DNA from: Veillonella sp. 3310
Lineage (GTDB): Bacteria > Bacillota > Negativicutes > Veillonellales > Veillonellaceae
Length of the DNA: 64,000 nucleotides
NCBI RefSeq assembly: GCF_003999875.1
Contig: NZ_RQVJ01000001.1
Location: 186,001 to 250,000, forward strand
Direction of reading: 5' to 3'
The translations under genes were made by a program, and so were the position numbers. Of this stretch, positions 1-9,118 are shown piece by piece (the stretch's first letter is position 1; every line of letters starts with the position of its first letter). The notes below the pieces were generated by a model. That model worked only from the letters and a program-made list of their open reading frames with translations. It was not told where the DNA came from and did no database searches.

Positions 1-903
1 GGCATTGGCCCTAATGTTATACAAAAACAAAAAGGAGAAACACTTTACTCTTTACGTCTTTTGCCATTAGGTGGATTCAACAAAATTGCTGGTATGGATC
101 CTTCTGAAGATGCAGGTGACCGTGGGTTCAACAGCAAACCTGTATGGCAACGATTTATCGTGATCGCTGCGGGTGCTACATTTAATTTTTTGTTGGCTAT
201 TGTGATATACTTTTTTGTATTCGCCTTTCATGGCACTACAATTCCATCTCATGAACCAATTATCGGAGATACCTTAGCAGGAAATCCAGCAGCTACAGCT
301 GGTATACAAAAAGGAGATAAAATTGTATCTATCAATGGTCAATCCATTAAAGAATGGAAGGATATTACAGAGTCTCTGAAAGGCCATAGTAATCATGTAG
401 TATCTGTTACATTAGATAGAAATGGTGAGAGTATATCTACCACTGTCATTCCTCGTGAATCGGGTGATAGAGCCGTCATCGGGATCAATCCAGTATTAGA
501 AGTAAAAGAGTACGGTATTGGTGAATCTGCAGTGCAAGCATTAACACATACTGGATCTACTCTTGCTGATATGGTACAAGGTTTATGGAATATTGTAACA
601 GGGCACAGTAAAGGCGATGTAGCTGGACCTATCGGTGTAGCACAAATGGCGGGGCAAGTAGCACAACATGGTTTTATCAGTTTGCTGTTATTCACTGCCT
701 TATTGAGTTTAAATCTTGGCGTAATCAATTTATTGCCAATTCCTGTACTAGATGGTGGACATTTGGTGTTGTTGATTCTGGAAGGTATTACGGGTCGTAA
801 ACTGCCAGAAAAGGCATTGCAATACATTCAAATGACTGGAGTAGGCCTATTATTGTTAGTATTTGTATATTCTACATTCCAAGATATTCTAAGACTATTT
901 TAG
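1..903 (+). CDS. rseP: RseP-type site-2 protease (zinc metalloprotease), C-terminal part
   Basis: Membrane-embedded metalloprotease that cleaves transmembrane anti-sigma factors or signal-peptide remnants. The reading frame is open from base 1, so the N-terminus with the HExxH zinc motif lies upstream of the window. What is visible: a first transmembrane helix (about bases 145-225), a PDZ domain (about 265-440) with the usual G-D-x-I-x-x-I-N-G pattern, a conserved AGPIG segment (about 621-635), and near the C-terminus the NLLPIPVLDGG region whose LDG aspartate is the third zinc ligand (about 727-756), then a last hydrophobic helix. The TTG at 61 is internal and not a start. It is followed after 9 bases by ispG, the usual Firmicutes order (dxr-rseP-ispG-proS). 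Confidence 0.95.
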   Translation, partial: GIGPNVIQKQKGETLYSLRLLPLGGFNKIAGMDPSEDAGDRGFNSKPVWQRFIVIAAGATFNFLLAIVIYFFVFAFHGTTIPSHEPIIGDTLAGNPAATAGIQKGDKIVSINGQSIKEWKDITESLKGHSNHVVSVTLDRNGESISTTVIPRESGDRAVIGINPVLEVKEYGIGESAVQALTHTGSTLADMVQGLWNIVTGHSKGDVAGPIGVAQMAGQVAQHGFISLLLFTALLSLNLGVINLLPIPVLDGGHLVLLILEGITGRKLPEKALQYIQMTGVGLLLLVFVYSTFQDILRLF

Positions 904-912
904 AGGTATACT

Positions 913-1989
913 ATGATAGAACGTAAACCGACAAAGGGTATTCAAGTGGGTACCGTCCATATTGGGAATCACGCACCTGTCAGCATCCAATCAATGATTA
1001 CTACAAATCCTGTAAAAGTTGAGCAATCTATTGAAGAAATTAATCGCTTGGCTACCGCTGGTTGTGAACTAGTTCGTTTAGCTGTTCCTGATATGGCAGC
1101 CGCAAAAGCCATCAAAGATATTAAAGAACGTGCCATGATTCCATTAATTGCGGATATTCATTTTGACTACCGCTTAGCACTACAAGCTATTGATAGTGGG
1201 ATCGATGGGCTTCGCATTAATCCAGGAAATATCGGTAGTATCGATAATGTGGTAAAAGTTGTGGAAAAAGCTAAGCCGAAGTTGATTCCTATTCGTATAG
1301 GTGTCAATGCTGGATCCTTACCACAACATGTATTAGACGCTCATGGTGGACACCCTACCGCTGATGGTATGGTGGAAACCGCTTTAGAACATATTCGTAT
1401 CTTAGAATCTTTAGAATATGATCAAATGAAAGTTTCTATTAAAGCTACAGATGTACCTTTAATGATTGAAGCTTACCGCAAATTATCCAGCAAAATACCA
1501 TATCCATTGCATTTAGGTGTAACAGAAGCTGGCACTATCAAACAAGGAACGATTAAATCGGCTATCGGTATTGGAACACTCTTGGCAGATGGTATCGGTG
1601 ATACAATACGTGTGTCTTTAACAGGCGACCCTATCCATGAGGTAGAAGTAGCAAAGACTATTTTGAGCTCTTTGGAGCTTCGTACGTTTGGAGCAACTAT
1701 GATTTCTTGCCCTACATGTGGAAGATGCCAAGTTAATTTATTCAATATGGCAGATATTGTAGAGGAACGATTAAAATCTATAAAAGCGCCAATTCGGGTA
1801 GCAGTTATGGGATGTGTAGTAAACGGACCTGGAGAAGCACGAGAAGCTGATTTTGGTATTGCAGGAGGTAAGGGACAGGGTATTATTTTCCGCAAAGGAA
1901 AAGTGTTAAAAACTGTACCAGAACAAGAATTAGTAGATACCTTATTTGCTGAAATCGATCAATATCTGTTGACACTAGAAGATAAATAA
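913..1989 (+). CDS. ispG: 4-hydroxy-3-methylbut-2-enyl diphosphate synthase IspG
   Basis: Converts methylerythritol cyclodiphosphate to HMBPP in the MEP isoprenoid pathway, using a 4Fe-4S cluster. The 358-residue protein has an N-terminal TIM-barrel half and a C-terminal cluster domain. The ligands are visible: Cys266 and Cys269 in CPTCGRC, Cys301 in MGCVVNGPGEA and Glu308. Length is normal for the short bacterial form. The ATG at 913 has GAGG seven bases upstream. It lies tightly behind rseP, so the two are probably cotranscribed. The farnesyl diphosphate synthase gene ispA in the same window (45472-46350) uses the products of this pathway. Confidence 0.97.
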   Translation: MIERKPTKGIQVGTVHIGNHAPVSIQSMITTNPVKVEQSIEEINRLATAGCELVRLAVPDMAAAKAIKDIKERAMIPLIADIHFDYRLALQAIDSGIDGLRINPGNIGSIDNVVKVVEKAKPKLIPIRIGVNAGSLPQHVLDAHGGHPTADGMVETALEHIRILESLEYDQMKVSIKATDVPLMIEAYRKLSSKIPYPLHLGVTEAGTIKQGTIKSAIGIGTLLADGIGDTIRVSLTGDPIHEVEVAKTILSSLELRTFGATMISCPTCGRCQVNLFNMADIVEERLKSIKAPIRVAVMGCVVNGPGEAREADFGIAGGKGQGIIFRKGKVLKTVPEQELVDTLFAEIDQYLLTLEDK

Positions 1990-2122
1990 GGATAAGAAAA
2001 TTTTGTTTTCTAAAATGAAATACTATCCCTTACTATTAGAATACCTAGTATAGTAAATCCATAGTATATAGTTAAGATATTTTAAATACGTATGAATCAT
2101 ATAGAATATAAAGGAGTAAGTT

Positions 2123-3859
2123 ATGTTAGCAAGTCGCTTATATGCACCAACATTACGGGAAATGCCATCCGATGCTGATGTAATTAGCCAACAATTAATG
2201 TTGCGCGCTGGCTTTGTTCGCAAAGTAGCTGGTGGTTTATACACCTATTTACCATTAGCGTGGCGCAGTATCCATAAAATTAATGCTATTATCCGTGAAG
2301 AAATGGAAGCCATTCACAGCCAAGAAATTATGATGCCTATTCTTCAACCTAGTGAATTATGGGAAGAATCTGGTCGTTGGGCTGCGTACGGTGCAGAAAT
2401 GATGCGTATTTCTGACCGTCATGGCCGTGAATATTGCTTAGGACCAACTCATGAAGAAATGGTAACTAATTTAGTGCGAGGAGAAGTAAATTCCTATCGT
2501 CAATTGCCATTGAGTTTATATCAAATTCAAAATAAATATCGCGATGAACGTCGTCCACGCTACGGATTAATGCGTAGCCGTGAGTTCATTATGAAAGATG
2601 CCTATTCCTTTGACATCGACGAAGAGGGTATGAGCAAATCTTTTTGGGATATGTATGAAGCATATAGCAAGATCTTCAAACGTTGTGGCTTAACATGTAA
2701 ACCAGTAGAAGCAGATAATGGCGCTATTGGCGGTTCTGGTAGTTTTGAGTTCATGGCATTGGCGGAATCTGGAGAAGCAGATGTCATCCACTGTACGAAA
2801 TGTGATTATGCAGCGAATATTGAAATTGGCCAACCAAAAGCTTTGGAATCGGAAGCAGAAGACGCTAAAGCGTTGGAAACAGTATCTACACCAGAGGCGA
2901 AAACAATTCAAGCCGTAGCAGATATGTTGAAATTACCATTAGAAAAAACAATTAAAGCCGTAGTATACAACATTGAAGGTAAAGTTATTTTAGCTATTGT
3001 TCGCGGTGACCATGAAGTAAATGAAATTGCTGTACAACGTGCTGTAGAAGGTGGTATTGAACCAGAAATGGCTACTCCAGAAGATTTAGCTCGTGTGGGA
3101 TTAACAGCAGGTTTCATTAGCCCAGTGGGACTTTCACAATCAGAAGAGTTCGCCATTGTAGTGGATGAAACAGTGATGAATTTACACAATGTATGTGGTG
3201 GTGCTAATACAGCAGATGCACATTATATTAATATCAATCCTAACCGTGATTTCAATGTAGACGACATCATCGTAGCACCAATTCGCTTAATTACTTTAGA
3301 CGATCCATGCCCTAAATGCGGTGGTCAACTTCGTATCGATAAAGGTATCGAAGTAGGTCAAGTATTCAAATTGGGTACGAAATACTCCGAATCTATGAAT
3401 GCTACCGTATTGAACCAAGGTGGTCGTCCAACTCCATTCCAAATGGGTTGCTATGGTATCGGTGTAGGCCGTACATTAGCAGCTGCGATTGAACAAAGTT
3501 ATGATGAAAATGGTATCATTTGGCCAGTAGCCATTGCTCCATTTGAAGTTGTCATTGTTCCTATCAATGCGAAGGATGAAGCTTTAATGGAAGTAAGTGA
3601 GCGCTTGTACAAAGAAATGCAGCATGCTGGTGTAGATGTGTTATTGGATGATCGAAAAGACCGTGCTGGTGTGAAATTTAAAGATGCTGACCTAATCGGC
3701 TATCCTGTTCGTATTACAGTAAGTAAAAATACCATCGAATCTGGTGAAGTAGAATTGCGTGTGCGCAAAGATGGTTCTACAAGCACAGTAAAAATCGATG
3801 AAGTGACTACATCTGTACAGGGATTACTTCGTCTATTAAAAGATGGATACACTATGTAA
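2123..3859 (+). CDS. proS: Prolyl-tRNA synthetase
   Basis: Charges tRNA-Pro with proline. The 578-residue protein is the bacterial (long) class II type: catalytic core at residues 1 to about 220, with the motif 2 region RxExRPRYG near residue 140, an inserted YbaK-like editing domain at about 235-390, the end of the catalytic core, and a C-terminal anticodon-binding domain (about 475-578). ATG at 2123 with AAAGGAG seven bases upstream. The 133-bp gap behind ispG is AT-rich and shows no T-box specifier or antiterminator. Two hairpins follow the gene, one a terminator for proS and the other for the opposing tmRNA gene. Confidence 0.97.
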   Translation: MLASRLYAPTLREMPSDADVISQQLMLRAGFVRKVAGGLYTYLPLAWRSIHKINAIIREEMEAIHSQEIMMPILQPSELWEESGRWAAYGAEMMRISDRHGREYCLGPTHEEMVTNLVRGEVNSYRQLPLSLYQIQNKYRDERRPRYGLMRSREFIMKDAYSFDIDEEGMSKSFWDMYEAYSKIFKRCGLTCKPVEADNGAIGGSGSFEFMALAESGEADVIHCTKCDYAANIEIGQPKALESEAEDAKALETVSTPEAKTIQAVADMLKLPLEKTIKAVVYNIEGKVILAIVRGDHEVNEIAVQRAVEGGIEPEMATPEDLARVGLTAGFISPVGLSQSEEFAIVVDETVMNLHNVCGGANTADAHYININPNRDFNVDDIIVAPIRLITLDDPCPKCGGQLRIDKGIEVGQVFKLGTKYSESMNATVLNQGGRPTPFQMGCYGIGVGRTLAAAIEQSYDENGIIWPVAIAPFEVVIVPINAKDEALMEVSERLYKEMQHAGVDVLLDDRKDRAGVKFKDADLIGYPVRITVSKNTIESGEVELRVRKDGSTSTVKIDEVTTSVQGLLRLLKDGYTM

Positions 3860-3889
3860 TGACTCAAATTTAATTGCATAGAGATAGAA

Positions 3890-3926
3890 AAACCGACTCA
3901 TTGAGGATTCCTTGATGAGTCGTTTT
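3890..3926 (+). terminator. Rho-independent terminator after proS
   Basis: Arms ACCGACTCATTGAGG and CCTTGATGAGTCGTTTT pair through about 13 positions with a short loop and run into a T-rich stretch. It lies 30 bases after the proS stop and points along the + strand. Confidence 0.8.
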
Positions 3927-3933
3927 AATAACA

Positions 3934-3992
3934 AAAACCGCTTATTCATCGTATTCGTGAACACTTACGAACACTTATGAATAAGCGGTTAT
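3934..3992 (-). terminator. Terminator of the tmRNA gene (minus strand)
   Basis: Perfect 14-bp inverted repeat AACCGCTTATTCAT (3936-3949) and ATGAATAAGCGGTT (3977-3990). Read on the minus strand it lies just beyond the CCA end of tmRNA and is followed by TTTGTTATT, so it fits a terminator for ssrA. It may also act on the + strand as a second stop after proS. Confidence 0.75.
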
Positions 3993-4006
3993 TTCATTTG
4001 GTATTG

Positions 4007-4348
4007 TGGTGGAGACGAGGGGAGTCGAACCCCTGTCCAAACATGTTGCCCCCTAGACCTCTCCGAGCGCAGTTGATGTTTTTAACTTCGGATAGTGTTT
4101 GGACACCAACAACCTAAGCTATCCTAGCTCATAAGATTTAACTAGATCTAATTGAGCGGATAGAACTAGCTAGCCCGTAGTTTGACGCCACATCCTTCTC
4201 CACGGGCGAGAGAAGGTGTGACGTAGCTTATGCAGCTAATGCAAAATTTTCTTCTGCGTTTAATTTAAGGTTCACTGATTTATGGTCGAGTGAGACACCA
4301 GCTCGCTTTCTAAGATACATCCATACCTGTCGAAACCTTTACGTCCCC
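4007..4348 (-). ncRNA. ssrA: Transfer-messenger RNA (tmRNA)
   Basis: Rescues stalled ribosomes together with SmpB, which is encoded nearby at 7804-8268. On the minus strand the gene begins GGGGACGTAAAGG and ends in a tRNA-Ala-like T arm (GGGGTTCGACTCCCC) with encoded CCA. About 342 nt, the usual size for a one-piece tmRNA. The tag reading frame is visible at 4257-4228: resume codon GCA, then the peptide AEENFALAA and stop TAA. The hydrophobic ALAA end is the normal degron for ClpXP-type proteases. It is one of the few minus-strand genes in the left half of the window. Folding of the pseudoknots was not computed. Confidence 0.97.
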
Positions 4349-4366
4349 ATATATTATTGTCTTATA

Positions 4367-4395
4367 ATTATATAGATATATGTTATGAAAGTCAA
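4367..4395 (-). promoter_or_regulatory. Promoter of ssrA
   Basis: On the minus strand TTGACT (4395-4390), a 17-base spacer, and a perfect TATAAT (4372-4367). The mature 5' end is 18 bases beyond the -10 box, leaving room for a short precursor that RNase P would remove. Confidence 0.75.
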
Positions 4396-4474
4396 ATGTA
4401 AATATGTACTTTTTTATATAGATAGTGTATACTATTAAGTATCATTCCTAGTACAGAGTCACAGGAGGAATCCT

Positions 4475-5119
4475 ATGTCATATGAAACAGAAACAGTAGC
4501 TGAGTTTGAGCGTTTTTCTTCATTAACGGATGAAGAAATTGTTACCATCTATCAACGTGAGAACAATCATTTTGCTACTGATTATATTGTGCAACGATAT
4601 AAAAATTTTGTTCGATCTAAAGCTAGGTCCTATTTTTTAATGGGCGCTGATAAAGAAGATATTATACAAGAAGGTATGATTGGTTTATATAAAGCAACGC
4701 GAGATTTTAATCAAGACCATGAGGTTAGCTTCAAAGCATTTGCTGAATTATGTATTACACGTCAAATCATTTCTGCCATTAAAGGGGCGAGCCGTCAAAA
4801 ACACATCCCTTTGAACTCGTATATCTCTTTAAATAAGCCAGCCTATGATGACTCAGAACGAACGCTCATTGAAGTGTTAGAGACAGAAAAAAATCTAGAT
4901 CCTCAAGAAGTAGTCATCAATAGAGAGCAATATGCTCTGATTAAGGAAGTAATGGAGGCTGTTCTTAGTCCTCTAGAGTGGGATGTATTACGTGGATATA
5001 TGGATGCTAAATCCTATCAAGAAATGGCAGAAGAACATCATCGATCTGTAAAGTCCATTGATAATGCATTGCAGCGAGTAAAGAAAAAAATGGAAGTTTA
5101 CTTCGGTCATAACCGTTGA
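4475..5119 (+). CDS. sigH: RNA polymerase sigma factor SigH (sigma-30 family)
   Basis: Sigma-70 family factor. The 214-residue protein has region 2 at about residues 15-95 (YKNFVRSKARSYFLMGADKEDIIQEG followed by the FKAFAELCITRQI segment) and region 4 with a helix-turn-helix at about 150-205 (YQEMAEEHHRSVKSIDNAL). This composition matches the SigH/Spo0H group of Firmicutes, which controls early sporulation in Bacillus and competence-like states elsewhere. The likely host genus does not sporulate, so its regulon must differ. AGGAGGA lies 5-6 bases before the ATG. secG follows after 19 bases. Confidence 0.9.
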   Translation: MSYETETVAEFERFSSLTDEEIVTIYQRENNHFATDYIVQRYKNFVRSKARSYFLMGADKEDIIQEGMIGLYKATRDFNQDHEVSFKAFAELCITRQIISAIKGASRQKHIPLNSYISLNKPAYDDSERTLIEVLETEKNLDPQEVVINREQYALIKEVMEAVLSPLEWDVLRGYMDAKSYQEMAEEHHRSVKSIDNALQRVKKKMEVYFGHNR

Positions 5120-5138
5120 TACAGAAAGGAAGAGATTC

Positions 5139-5375
5139 ATGAGAGATTTTCTAATGGTTGTTGAAATTATTATTTCTATTCTTTTAATTGTGGTAGTAGT
5201 AGCACAAACTAGTAAGAGCGCAGGTATGGGCGGTGCCGTTTCCGGTGCAGCAGATTCCGTATTCGGTGGTAAAGAGCGTGGCGTAGATGGATTCCTATCA
5301 CGCTGTACGGTGATTCTTGCTACTTTGTTCGTATTAGTTAGTCTAGCTTTAGATTTAGTGTTAAGTTCTTATTAA
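5139..5375 (+). CDS. secG: Preprotein translocase subunit SecG
   Basis: Small accessory subunit of the SecYEG channel. The 78-residue protein has two hydrophobic helices (about residues 4-22 and 52-74) joined by the glycine-rich cytosolic loop (GMGGAVSGAADSVFGG) that is the hallmark of SecG. Good ribosome-binding site (GAAAGGAAG). Its position before rnr and smpB is the common Firmicutes order. A terminator follows directly. Confidence 0.95.
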   Translation: MRDFLMVVEIIISILLIVVVVAQTSKSAGMGGAVSGAADSVFGGKERGVDGFLSRCTVILATLFVLVSLALDLVLSSY

Positions 5376-5382
5376 TACATAA

Positions 5383-5412
5383 AAAAACCCTACCCTATGG
5401 TAGGTTTTTTTT
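5383..5412 (+). terminator. Rho-independent terminator after secG
   Basis: Stem CCTACC/GGTAGG, extended by an A-run and T-run (AAAAAAACCC...GGTAGGTTTTTTTT), loop CTAT. It separates secG from rnr although they are only 56 bases apart. Confidence 0.85.
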
Positions 5413-5431
5413 ATAGAAATACTGAGGTACT

Positions 5432-7804
5432 ATGAGAGAAGAAATATTAGGATTTTTTAGAGATATATGGCCTGAATCCTATCATATCGAAGATGTTCCT
5501 TTCATCTTGGGTTATAAAGGCGAAGAGATTCAGGCATATTTTTCAGTATTACATGAATTAGAAGAAGAAGGATGCATCCGTATCAAAGGTGGAGAATATG
5601 GTTCCTATCAAAAAACAGAAGACACGAAATTGATTGGTATCTATAAAGCGAGCAAAAAAGGCTTTGGATTTGTAATACCTGCCGAGGGGAACCTGCCAGA
5701 TGTATTCATTCCCAATGGTTGTGCAGGGACAGCTATGCATGATGATGAAGTAGAATATTTTATCAAACGAAAAGGTACGAGTGAACGAAATGCAGAAGGT
5801 ATTATCCGCCGTGTTGTGACTCGAAATACAACACGTGTAGTGGGCATATTTGAACGACTTCCTAAAAGTGGCTTTGTAACACCTCATAATGAACGATTAG
5901 GTGAGGATATTTATATTCCTTTAGAATGTACTATGGATGCACGAAGTGGTGCCACCGTAGTAGTTGAATTGACAGCTTGGCCAGAGGAACATCGTAAAGC
6001 AGAAGGCAAAATTGTGGAAATTGTAGGGGATAGTTCTACACCGGATTTAGATGTATTGTCCGTGATGGCTACCTTTGATTTGCCAAAAGAGTTTCCAAAA
6101 GATGTGCAAGAAGAGGCCCGGAAGATTTCTTTCACAGTCACTGAAGGAGCAGATCGCTTAGATTTGCGACATCAAGAAATGATCACCATCGATGGAGAAG
6201 ATGCGAAGGATTTAGATGATGCTGTGCATGCGAAAGTGTTGGATAATGGCAATATTGAATTAGGGGTTCATATTGCAGACGTCAGTCACTACGTGCCAGC
6301 TGGTTCTATCATTGATCAAGAGGCATATCGCCGTGGCACCAGTGTGTATTTGGTGGACCGTGTGATTCCGATGTTGCCGGTGGAGTTGTCAAATGGTATT
6401 TGTTCCTTGCAAGCTAAGGAAGATCGCTATGCCATGTCTTGTATCATGGAAGTGAACCCTCATGGTAAGGTGGTGCACTACACCATTAAACCGTCTATTA
6501 TTCATATTACACGCCGTTGTAGCTATAAGGAAATCTACTTAGCCTTAGAAGAGAATATCATTCCGGATGATTTGGTACCCCTCATGGAGATGGTACGAAC
6601 TTTGGAGACATTGGCATACCAATTGATGAAGATGCGCCAACAAGCAGGGGCCATTAGTTTTGAATTCCCAGAATATAAAGTTCTCTTAGATGCTACGGGC
6701 ATACCGCAACGAATCGTACGAAAAGATAGAACCATCGCAGAAAAATTAATTGAACAATGCATGTTGTTGGCTAATGAAACAGTGGCAACTTTCCTTAGTG
6801 AACGATTGGCAACATCTATCTATCGTATCCATGAAGATCCAAAGGATACAAAATTAGAACAACTCATCACCGTTCTACATCATTCTGGATATCCTGTGAA
6901 ATTACCAAGCAAGGTAGAGCCTAAGCATATTGAAGAATTATTGCAATCCGTCAGCGGTACAGAGATTGAACCTGTGGTACAGATCATGGTACTTCGTTCC
7001 ATGCAACAAGCGAAATACAGCTCGGAACATATTGGACACTTTGGGTTGGCCTCTAATACATATACCCATTTTACATCGCCCATCCGTCGTTATCCTGATT
7101 TGATGGTGCATAGATTGTTACGTTATGTCTTAGGAGGTAAGCCAAAACGTATGGCATCTATCGCTGATGAAGCGTACTTAACACATGGAGCTAGTCATTG
7201 TTCAGAGCGTGAACAAATTGCCACAGAAGCCGAACGAGAAACCTTGGACATGAAAAAGGTTCAGTATATGGCGCAATATGTAGGTGAAAGTTTTGAAGGT
7301 CATGTAAGTTCCATAACTGCTTTTGGTTTATTCATTGAGCTGGATAATGGGGTGGATGGATTAGTGCCATACAACTTGATGGATGATGACCATTATGTCT
7401 TTGACGAGCCACATTATATGGCCTATGGTAGAAGAAGTGGTAAAGAATATCGTTTAGGTACACCAGTGACGGTAACATTAATCAAAGCCGATACGGAACT
7501 TCGTCAAATTGATTTTGTTATTGGAGAAGTGGAATACATCGATGGCTACTTACGAAGAGGTCAAAGTCGTGAAGGATCACTTTCAAAACCTAAAAAAGGA
7601 AGTAAAAAATCCAATAGGAAGCAAAAAGAAGAGAAACGAAAACGCCGTGGTAGCCAATCTCATGATATAATAGAAACGACAGGTACCACGAAAGCGGTAG
7701 AGAAAATGCTACGCAAGTTGGATACAAAAAAGAAAACAGCCTTTTATGAAACGATACATAAAAAGAGTCATCGTAAACAAGGAAAGAAACAGAGGAAACG
7801 GTAA
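5432..7804 (+). CDS. rnr: Ribonuclease R
   Basis: Processive 3'-5' exoribonuclease that degrades structured RNA and also works with SmpB and tmRNA to remove mRNAs from stalled ribosomes. The 790-residue protein shows an N-terminal winged-helix segment (about 1-65), two cold-shock OB folds (about 70-225), the RNB catalytic domain (about 245-575) with the aspartate motif DGEDAKDLDDA, an S1 domain (about 625-710, starting VGESFEGHVSSITAFGLF) and a strongly basic Lys/Arg-rich tail of about 75 residues. ATG at 5432 has GAGG upstream. The stop overlaps the smpB start by one base (TAATG), so the two are translationally coupled. Confidence 0.97.
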   Translation: MREEILGFFRDIWPESYHIEDVPFILGYKGEEIQAYFSVLHELEEEGCIRIKGGEYGSYQKTEDTKLIGIYKASKKGFGFVIPAEGNLPDVFIPNGCAGTAMHDDEVEYFIKRKGTSERNAEGIIRRVVTRNTTRVVGIFERLPKSGFVTPHNERLGEDIYIPLECTMDARSGATVVVELTAWPEEHRKAEGKIVEIVGDSSTPDLDVLSVMATFDLPKEFPKDVQEEARKISFTVTEGADRLDLRHQEMITIDGEDAKDLDDAVHAKVLDNGNIELGVHIADVSHYVPAGSIIDQEAYRRGTSVYLVDRVIPMLPVELSNGICSLQAKEDRYAMSCIMEVNPHGKVVHYTIKPSIIHITRRCSYKEIYLALEENIIPDDLVPLMEMVRTLETLAYQLMKMRQQAGAISFEFPEYKVLLDATGIPQRIVRKDRTIAEKLIEQCMLLANETVATFLSERLATSIYRIHEDPKDTKLEQLITVLHHSGYPVKLPSKVEPKHIEELLQSVSGTEIEPVVQIMVLRSMQQAKYSSEHIGHFGLASNTYTHFTSPIRRYPDLMVHRLLRYVLGGKPKRMASIADEAYLTHGASHCSEREQIATEAERETLDMKKVQYMAQYVGESFEGHVSSITAFGLFIELDNGVDGLVPYNLMDDDHYVFDEPHYMAYGRRSGKEYRLGTPVTVTLIKADTELRQIDFVIGEVEYIDGYLRRGQSREGSLSKPKKGSKKSNRKQKEEKRKRRGSQSHDIIETTGTTKAVEKMLRKLDTKKKTAFYETIHKKSHRKQGKKQRKR

Positions 7805-8268
7805 TGGCGAAAGATAACAATGCGTTAATTGTAGATAATCGCAAAGCTCGGCATGACTTTCACATTCATGAAACCTATGAGGCAGGCATTGCCCTTACAG
7901 GAACGGAAGTGAAGTCGATTCGGGCTGGGCGCATTAATTTAAAAGATAGTTTTTGTCGCATTGAAAATGGGGAACTTTTCTTATACCAAGTGCATATTAG
8001 CAAGTATGAACAGGGTAATCAGTTCAATCACGAGCCGGAACGGACTCGTAAATTGCTCATGCATAAACGAGAAATTCATAAACTCTTAGGACAAGTGAAA
8101 GAAAAAGGCTATTCCTTGATTCCATTGAACTTTCACTATAGTCATGGGTATGTAAAAGTTACCATTGGCCTTGTGACGGGCAAGAAAAATTACGATAAAC
8201 GACAAGATATGGCGGAGCGAGATGCAAAACGAGATATTCAACGCCGTATGAAAGAACAAAATCGTTAG
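7804..8268 (+). CDS. smpB: SsrA-binding protein SmpB
   Basis: Binds tmRNA and mimics the codon-anticodon end in the ribosome. At 154 residues it has the normal length. The conserved start (NRKARHDFHIHETYEAGIALTGTEVKSIR region) and the basic C-terminal tail (KKNYDKRQDMAERDAKRDIQRRMK) are present. It overlaps rnr by one base. The tmRNA gene is 3.5 kb upstream on the other strand, so the trans-translation parts sit together. Confidence 0.97.
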   Translation: MAKDNNALIVDNRKARHDFHIHETYEAGIALTGTEVKSIRAGRINLKDSFCRIENGELFLYQVHISKYEQGNQFNHEPERTRKLLMHKREIHKLLGQVKEKGYSLIPLNFHYSHGYVKVTIGLVTGKKNYDKRQDMAERDAKRDIQRRMKEQNR

Positions 8269-8281
8269 GAAAGGAGGGTCT

Positions 8282-9109
8282 ATGTTAGTCGATTTCCACA
8301 TGCATACGAATGTATCAGACGGTACGTATATGCCAAGAGATTTAGTGGCATTAGCAAAAGAGAAACAAATACAAGCGATATCTATTACAGATCATGATGA
8401 AGTTGGTGCTTACGGTCAATTAACAAATGAGGATAGAACAGGGATTCAAATCTATCATGGCTGTGAGTTTAGTACCTATTACAATGAGAAAGAAGTGCAC
8501 GTATTGGGATATCAATTTTCCTTAGACCATCCGGAACTACAGGATTATATTTCTCACTTTAAAGAAGTGCGTCGTTCTAGAATCCATAAAATGGTGGATA
8601 AATGTGCTGAGGCAGGTTATGATATTTCCTATGAGGAATTGGTAAATACTTTTACCGATGCTGTGTCCTTTGGGCGCCGTCATATTGCGCAATTACTCAT
8701 TGCTCACGGCTATGTGAAAACTGTAGGGGAAGCCTTTGATACCATGTTAAATCCCAATGGTCCCTGCTTTGTGCCGAAGGAAAAGTATGCCCCACAACAG
8801 GCTATTGATTTGATTCATCGTGCCGGTGGTATCGCCGTGCTAGCCCATCCCAAATTAGTGGAAAATGACGATTATGTGCATGAATTACTAGAACTCCCTT
8901 TTGATGGCGTAGAGGTCTATCATTCTAGCCATTCTGCCGAGGATAGTGCTAAATACCATCAATTTGCCACTGATAAGGGATTGTTAATCTCCGGTGGATC
9001 TGACTTTCACGGCATACAAGATCGATTTCCTGAAAGTATCGGTCTTGGAGAATATGAAATACAAAGTGAGTGGGTATCAGAGTTTATGAAAGCCTTACAA
9101 GGCGCATAG
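8282..9109 (+). CDS. PHP-domain phosphoesterase (YciV/RNase AM-like)
   Basis: Metal-dependent phosphoesterase of the PHP superfamily. The 275-residue protein carries the family ligands: HxHxxxSDG at residues 5-13 (DFHMHTNVSDG), SITDHDE near residue 38, HGCEFS near 60, HPK near 193 and SGSDFHG near 241. Relatives in E. coli hydrolyse 3',5'-nucleoside bisphosphates and trim 5' ends of RNA; which substrate applies here cannot be read from sequence. AGGAGGG ribosome-binding site. It lies 13 bases after smpB, so probably in the same transcript. Confidence 0.85.
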   Translation: MLVDFHMHTNVSDGTYMPRDLVALAKEKQIQAISITDHDEVGAYGQLTNEDRTGIQIYHGCEFSTYYNEKEVHVLGYQFSLDHPELQDYISHFKEVRRSRIHKMVDKCAEAGYDISYEELVNTFTDAVSFGRRHIAQLLIAHGYVKTVGEAFDTMLNPNGPCFVPKEKYAPQQAIDLIHRAGGIAVLAHPKLVENDDYVHELLELPFDGVEVYHSSHSAEDSAKYHQFATDKGLLISGGSDFHGIQDRFPESIGLGEYEIQSEWVSEFMKALQGA

Positions 9110-9118
9110 AGGTGTAGT

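Noticed and set aside
393-827. Minus-strand open frame of 144 codons opposite rseP
   Set aside because: Antisense to the PDZ and C-terminal region of a clear family member; no supporting signals.
1990-2122. Possible T-box leader upstream of proS
   Set aside because: No specifier-loop, no AGGGTGGNACCGCG-type T-box sequence and no terminator in the 133-bp gap.
4016-4060. tRNA-like T-arm sequence (GGTTCGA on the minus strand)
   Set aside because: Not a separate tRNA gene: it is the 3' tRNA-like domain of tmRNA. I found no free-standing tRNA genes in the window.
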